Origin: Botrytis cinerea B05.10
Lineage: Eukaryota > Ascomycota > Leotiomycetes > Helotiales > Sclerotiniaceae
NCBI RefSeq assembly: GCF_000143535.2
Contig: NC_037319.1
Location: 496,001-560,000, forward strand
Direction: 5' to 3'
DNA length: 64,000 nt
Position numbers and translations under genes: made by a program. This document shows positions 58,658 to 64,000 of this stretch, one piece after another. Below the pieces are notes generated by a model. That model did no database searches and was not told the origin of the DNA. It saw nothing but the letters and a program-made list of their open reading frames with translations. Each line of letters starts with the position of its first letter. Position 1 is the stretch's first letter.

Positions 58658-60519
58658 ATGGAGAAAGAATCCGAAATCTCATCTACTAGTCAACTTGATA
58701 TTGTTCCCGAGATTAGTGCTCAGAAACCCTCCAACCCTCAAGAGAACCCCAACCCTCAAGAGAACCCCAACCCTCCCGACATCACGTACGTGCAGCCTCA
58801 TAGCGGTATCGGTGTTGAAAATTCGATCAAAACCATTGATAATGGAGTACTCGAGCCACCTTCAGGAACGGTCGAAAACACGCAACCTAATGCAGTATCA
58901 GATGTTCCATATAGTGTTTTTACTGTCTCTCAAAAGAAGATGATTGTCCTTACCGGGTCCATGGCAAGCCTCTTCTCTCCCATGTCAACGAGCATATATT
59001 ATCCATCCCTCAGTCAAATTGCGAAAGATCTTCATGTATCAGATGCAAAAATCAGTCTTACGGTTACTTTGTTTTTAGTATGTGGTATTCGGTCTTCCCT
59101 CTTTATTTGTAGTATTCTAATCAGTCTCTAGGTTATTCAGGGCTTAGCACCCATGATGATTGCGGGATTATCAGATAAAGCTGGAAGACGTCCTGCATAT
59201 ATCATTTGTTTTATCATTTACTTTTTCACAACTCTCGGTCTTGGACTTCAAAACTCATATCCGGCGTTGATAGCCCTACGCTGCTTACAAAGTGCAGGAA
59301 GTAGTGGTACAGTAGCTCTTGCTAATGGTTTAGTTGGTGACATTATCACTTCTTCTGAACGTGGTACTTACGTTGCATGGGCTTCTCTTGGTAGTATTCT
59401 TGGCCCTATGGTTGCTCCTATCATTGGAGGAATACTGGGGCAATATGCAGGTTGGCATTGGATATTTTGGTTTCTCTTAATATATTCATGCATTGTCTTT
59501 ATACCCCTTATTCTCTTTCTTCCGGAAACTTGCCGAAATCTAGTTGACGATGGTTCAATACCACCACCATTTCTCTGCATGAATATTACAGACCATATAC
59601 GACATTCGAATCGTCGTAAGAAGGGAATTCCCTTGGATGCAGAGAAGCTTACAGCCCTACGCAAGAACTACAAGCTACAGGTCCCAAATCCGCTTTCTAC
59701 ACTCAAAGTTCTTGCGGATAAAGAAGCAGGACTACTACTAGGCGCTGCGGGTATAAGTTTGGCTTGCTATTATGCAATTTCTACAGGCGCTTCGTCACAA
59801 TTCGGCTCTTTGTATGGATTCTCACAGCTAAAAGTATCATTGATGTTCATTCCTGTCGGTGCAGGATCTCTTGTCTCTGCTTTTACTACTGGCAAGATAG
59901 TAGACTTCAACTATCGCCGATATGCCAAGATCCATAAATTTCCACTCATCAAAAATCGACAAATGGATCTCACCAATTTTCCAATCGAGAGAGCGCGACT
60001 AGAAATTTCACTCCCGTTGTTCTATCTCGGTGCTTTGGCCATAATTGCTTATGGTTGGGTCATGGGTCACCACGTTAGTATTGCTGGTCCAGTGATATTA
60101 TTGTTTGTGATAGGGTATACCCTAGTTGCAAGCTTTCAAGTTCTCAATATCTTGATGGTGGATATCTATCCTGGTAAACCAGCTATTGCCACAGCTGCAA
60201 ATAATGTGGTGCGATGTGAACTGGGAGCGATTGCGACTGCGGTTATTGTCCCTATGGTCAATGCTATTGGTACTGGAGTAAGTTTAATATTCTTTTAAAC
60301 CTAATAGAGCGACTGAATTATCATTTTTTCACGGGAATATTGAAAAGAAATGTACTGACAATCCAACAGTGGTCGTATACGATTCTTGCTCTTCTATTTG
60401 TGATCTACGGTCCAGTATTGATAATAATCATGAGATCCGGAATACGATGGAGAAGCCAGAAGAAAGTTAAAGAGGTCGAATCAGCTAAAAGGAAACAAGA
60501 GAGAAACGGAGATAGGTAG
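58658..60519 (+). CDS. MFS transporter, DHA1 family (Qdr/Aqr1/Tpo1-like)
   Basis: Three exons, 58658-59077, 59132-60277 and 60370-60519; introns 54 nt (CTAAT branch) and 92 nt, both phase 0; 571 residues. The cytoplasmic N-terminus contains two tandem copies of NPQENP encoded by an 18-bp repeat. TM1 starts at MIVLTGSMASLFSPMSTSIY. Loop 2-3 has the signature GLSDKAGRRPAY. TM5 has the antiporter-type LGPMVAPIIGG. The central loop includes FLPETCRNLVDDGSIPPP, a hallmark of the DHA1 Qdr/Aqr1 branch. The short third exon supplies the last helix and a Lys/Arg-rich tail. Likely exports drugs, weak acids or amino-acid-like metabolites. Single gene, not clustered. Confidence 0.95.
58733..58776 (+). 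repeat. 18-bp tandem repeat within the MFS coding sequence
   Basis: AACCCTCAAGAGAACCCC occurs twice, followed by a partial third copy (AACCCTCC). It encodes NPQENPNPQENPNP and keeps frame. Confidence 0.9.
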
Positions 60520-61431
60520 TCGTAGGCTGGCCACCTATGAATTAACACAAGTCTATCAACTCAACCAAACCTTGTACGTGAGGGTCGACTCCATCTCATT
60601 CTGCGCTGATTATATTCGGCCTTCCATTCATCGTTTCAAAAATTTGATCACTTCTAATTACGGTAACCAAGAATTCACGCAAAACAACACCCAGTACCCA
60701 CCCAGTACCTAAATGAGATGCCTCTGTGGGATAGAACACCTGGTTGTTTGATGAATCATCAATTTCTAATTTCGCGGAAGTGTTGCAAGAAAATAGTTTG
60801 TCAGACAGGGGAATGGAAGGCTCAACTCGCTGGTTTGAGCTCCTATGAGGCAATCAAAACCTCTCAAAGGCATGATGTCTTACTTGCTAGCAACCCGATT
60901 TAATTTCTGGCCAAGATATCAGCCATAAACTCTTTCAATTCAGTGCTATTTCTTCCTGCCACATGAATGCTGCAAGTGATTCACGTAGGCTTGCTAAGCT
61001 AGCTTTTGAATTTTGAAGTATATCAACATAGAATTTTCATCGTCTGATGCAGTATTGACCGCTAGGCAGTATACATACTGTAACCGGTAAAGTTATCAGA
61101 GGATTTTGAGCCGTAATCATGTAGGGCATCTGAAACTTTGCATCATGGACGAAAGACCTTTTCAGGTACTAGCTGTACATTTGAGCTGTAGGGTCGGGGG
61201 CCTTGAGGTATTCACTATTTTTAGTAATAACGAACTCCAGGTATGCTACGCTCAGAAAATTCAATATTCACTTATCTACCTAGTACTGCCACAGAAAATT
61301 TTTGTATGTTCTGAACAATCTCTCCTCGTCTTCTTTGTCAATATTTAAAGGTCAGCAATTTCAGCCAGCAAATTTTGAATCACGACAAACTTTTAAAGGC
61401 CTTGAAGCAAAGATTATAACTAATCGGAGCC
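60520..61431. other. Intergenic
   Basis: No supported gene. The frames at 60596-60903 (both strands) and 61106-61348 show no features. Confidence 0.55.
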
Positions 61432-62993
61432 ATGGAACAATCTCCACTTTACCAAGAATACCTTGATTGGCAGGGATTTCGCGATCTCACGGCAATGGTT
61501 ACTTCGACTGTAGAAGAATATGCTCAATATCTTTCAAGAGGTATTTCCAAAATCCCAGATCGACCAAGACATCAATTAAGAATAGGATGGCGGGACGAAA
61601 AAATAAGTGATCTGTCAGATGTGAAGGTCAAAGCAAAGGACAGCGGAGTACAGGAGAAGCAGGCTTTGCTTGAAAATCGACTTATATATTGTCCAAGTGA
61701 GTTACACGCAAAGATTATCAACATTGACTAACAAGTATAGAAACATGGCAAATCTCCGAGATTAAGTTTTATCACGATCTTCCAACAATTCCTATTCAAA
61801 TAGCCTGGCCTATGGACAATGAGGAGATTGTACCGATTTTGGAATCATTCACCTCGTTCTCTAAACTTCCTACCGAGATTCGACACATGATTTGGGGCTT
61901 TGCTTTGCACTGCAATCCTCGAGATGTCAAACTTTACGTCGACCGAAAATATTGGAAGCCTCCCAAAAAGAGCCCAAATCATGTGGTAGAGTTAACATGT
62001 CATATAAGACAACATGGTCCCATTGCTTCCAAACTTCCGATCCCTTTACTCTATGCCTGTCGAGAATCACACTTGCTTTTTATGAAAAAATATTCCAAGA
62101 TGAACGTCAGCGTTCCGGTCCAGAGATGCGATCTCAACTTACAGGCTGTAGGACTTCGTAAAAATCAGACTGTGGATTGCGAGATCCGGGTTGACCGCAA
62201 AGGATACATGGACTTTCGTCAGGATACATTGATGACGGCATACTTTCGCAAGGTGACAGGTATACTTTGGAAGTGGAATCTTACTACTTTGGATCTATCT
62301 ATGGTTGAGAGCATTGCTTTACAGCACACATTCCGCTTGATATATCCCAAACCATTTTATGGAGGGAAACGGGAGTTATGGGAAGTACTCGAAACTAGAT
62401 GCCCGAGTCTAAAACGCCTGAGCTTGATGGTCGGTCGGAATTCACTGGAGAATTACAACTGGAGTCCAGACCAACAACCAGTTGCACGTATTTTGCCAAT
62501 CAATGCGGAATTTGTTGATGGAGTCACATTTGGTTTTCAAAATCCTTGTCAAGATGAGTACGACCATACAAAAAGCGATCATGATCTGAAATTATTGAAG
62601 ACGAAGCTTCGAACCTATGTGAAGACTTTGGCTCGGGAGCTTCAAACAAAAATCGATGATGCCGAGCGAACGAAATCATTATACTACCAGCAAGTTGAGC
62701 GCAATCCAAACTATTGGCAAAAAGTTGATGTCAACCTGGCTTATGTCTCTTGGGTTGTGAGTAGTTTCTATACTGGGGAGCAGATGGAGAAGGTCATAGT
62801 TACGCCTCCGAAAAATTTGCAAGTTTCGATGCCGGACTCATATTTCTGGGCCCAGAGACCAATAGAACTTTTGCATAAGAAGCCGGTTTTGAAATTCGGA
62901 ACTCAAGGATTCGCCGTAGCTTGTCATCCTGATGGAAGCTTGCTTAACAGGTACGAAGGGGTGAGGGAAATGTTTGAACGACAAGAAGATTGA
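61432..62993 (+). CDS. 2EXR-domain protein
   Basis: Two exons, 61432-61696 and 61741-62993; intron 44 nt, phase 1 (GTGAGT donor, GACTAAC branch, TATAG acceptor); 505 residues. The leading 120 residues are charged and contain EKQALLENRLIYCP. After the junction (TWQISEIKFYHDLP) comes the 2EXR motif F-x-x-F-x-x-L-P-x-E-I-R-x-x-I-W: FTSFSKLPTEIRHMIWGFAL, followed by PIPLLYACRESHLLFMKKYS, the usual downstream element. The remainder is typical of this very large ascomycete family (SLKRLSLMVGR and so on). Its biochemical function is not established; some family members lie near incompatibility or accessory loci. Confidence 0.85.
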
Positions 62994-63795
62994 TGATCTG
63001 AGCTGGGCATGAGGGATGTTTGCGAATAAGTTGCTTTATTACACATTGATCATTCCGTGAGTCGTTGATACTAGCCTCGCAATCCATAATCCATTACGTC
63101 TTTCATCTTTGTGATTGCTCGATATCAGTTCATTTTTTTCGCATCGTCTGTACATTTCTCTCCTGCATACCTGTGTTCGTATTACATTTCAAGTTTTGAC
63201 AATAGCGCCTGTCCATTTTTACCTCCACCGGACCGCATATTGAGACTGTCGAGAAGTTGTTAGTATCTTGAGGTTAGGTATGTCAAGTGAAAATGGGATG
63301 AGATGGTTGAATGGCGGTTTGACTTGCGTTGAGTGAAGCATGAGAAGGAATAATCGAAGGAGATAGAACATAGAGGATGAAGGTGCATATACATGAGACT
63401 ATCAAAGAATTAAGATTTGATTACTAAGCACGGAGGAATTTGGTACAAAGGCCCCCACTTTCCCGTCTCCCCGGTCAAACCCGCCCCCGCATTTGTCAGG
63501 TTTGCTGATAAATCATCATTCGTTATAAGGATTCTAATGTCGCAATCGTAGGAGAGTTAGTTGTAGGTTGCTGTCAGCTCAATATATCTTAGCTCGTAGT
63601 TGCTGGCGGAAACATGTACGATTCGCTGGTGGGCTACATTACTCAGACGGCGGAAGTATGATCACAAATCAGTTGATCCTTCTTGATTTGTGATCAGAGA
63701 ATATGGCGTTCTGGTTCTGCATATAAGTAATCCCATAGTGAGCCTTTGTAGAAGGTACAGAATCAAACAAGACAGCAAGAATCTAAACTGCAACA
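62994..63795. other. Intergenic; promoter of the terminal reductase gene
   Basis: No supported gene. A C-rich CCCCCACTTTCCC/CCCGCCCCCGC stretch lies at 63450-63490, about 310 bases before the start at 63796. Confidence 0.55.
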
Positions 63796-64000
63796 ATGGC
63801 ATCAACACAACAATCACTCGTCGTGCAAGAGACTGGCAAGCCAGTGGTGAAAGTCACAAGACCTATTCCTACCCCCAAGGAAAACGAGGTTCTTATTAAG
63901 ACAACATCTGTTGGCAGTAAGATTTCAGAAACCAAGCCACAAAACTGAGCTAACAAAAGTTCTAGTAAATCCACATGATGCCAAAAGTCGAGATATAAAT
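63796..64000 (+). CDS. Medium-chain dehydrogenase/reductase (zinc-type ADH/enoyl-reductase-like), N-terminus only
   Basis: Exon 1 is 63796-63916 (MASTQQSLVVQETGKPVVKV, then RPIPTPKENEVLIKTTSVG). A 49-nt intron follows (GTAAGA donor, GCTAAC branch, phase 1). With the acceptor CTAG at 63965 the second exon gives GINPHDAKSRD, the GroES-like-fold motif of fungal MDR trans-enoyl reductases and quinone oxidoreductase-like proteins. An upstream AAAAG acceptor at 63959 would add two residues in frame. The rest lies beyond the window, so cofactor and substrate cannot be assessed. Confidence 0.8.

Noticed and set aside
60596..60903. Opposing small frames after the second transporter
   Set aside because: They are mirror-image shadows on both strands with no start context or family features.
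1..64000. CRISPR arrays, prokaryotic operons, ribosome-binding sites or rRNA genes
   Set aside because: Nothing in the sequence supports them; intron-bearing genes throughout show a nuclear fungal genome.

Overview
This window is eukaryotic and almost certainly from a filamentous ascomycete. Genes are broken by short introns (about 42-130 nt) with GT donors, CTAAC/CTAAT/CTGAC-type branch sites and C/TAG acceptors. There are no operons. Recognisable products include a Pho85-type cyclin-dependent kinase, the FACT subunit Pob3, a G3BP/Nxt3-like NTF2-RRM protein, a LaeA/UMTA-like methyltransferase, DHA1-type MFS transporters and a 2EXR-domain protein. The moderate AT bias and the kinds of lineage-restricted proteins suggest a leotiomycete such as the Sclerotiniaceae. 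That placement is inference, because no search was possible.

Layout. 1-480: 3' end of an acyl-CoA synthetase. 481-1379: simple repeats, including about 16 copies of a 7-bp unit. 1380-4577: a large unrecognised gene. 5844-6808: single-pass surface glycoprotein. 7860-8814: methyltransferase. 10131-11789: MFS transporter. 12363-13790: eroded coding fragments. 14672-15782 (minus): Pho85-like kinase, divergent from a septin-like GTPase at 16675-18982. 20767-22038: secreted repeat protein. 23226-24268: short-chain dehydrogenase. 24567-25379 (minus) and 25831-30992 (plus): divergent pair, the second a 1,683-residue multi-zinc-finger protein. 32981-34744 (minus): NTF2/RRM/RGG protein. 35663-37416 (minus): six-exon TPR-like protein. 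40119-40637: small conserved-looking protein behind a long leader. 41500-43446: pob3. 45400-46385: acidic helical protein. 46386-52800: gene-poor, AT-rich island with hairpins, a GCGGAT-motif cluster and coding remnants. 53032-54122: unrecognised helical protein. 54975-57565 (minus): cytochrome b561-type membrane protein with a long RS-rich tail. 58658-60519: MFS transporter. 61432-62993: 2EXR protein. 63796-end: start of a medium-chain dehydrogenase/reductase.

The window mixes housekeeping genes (kinase, FACT, G3BP, TPR protein) with accessory genes (two transporters, methyltransferase, SDR, MDR, acyl-CoA ligase, 2EXR protein, secreted repeat protein). The accessory genes are scattered rather than clustered, so I do not call a secondary-metabolite cluster. 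Splice junctions were placed by hand from sequence motifs and reading-frame continuity. Those with matching phase on both sides and a family motif spanning the junction are strong; the rest are flagged.
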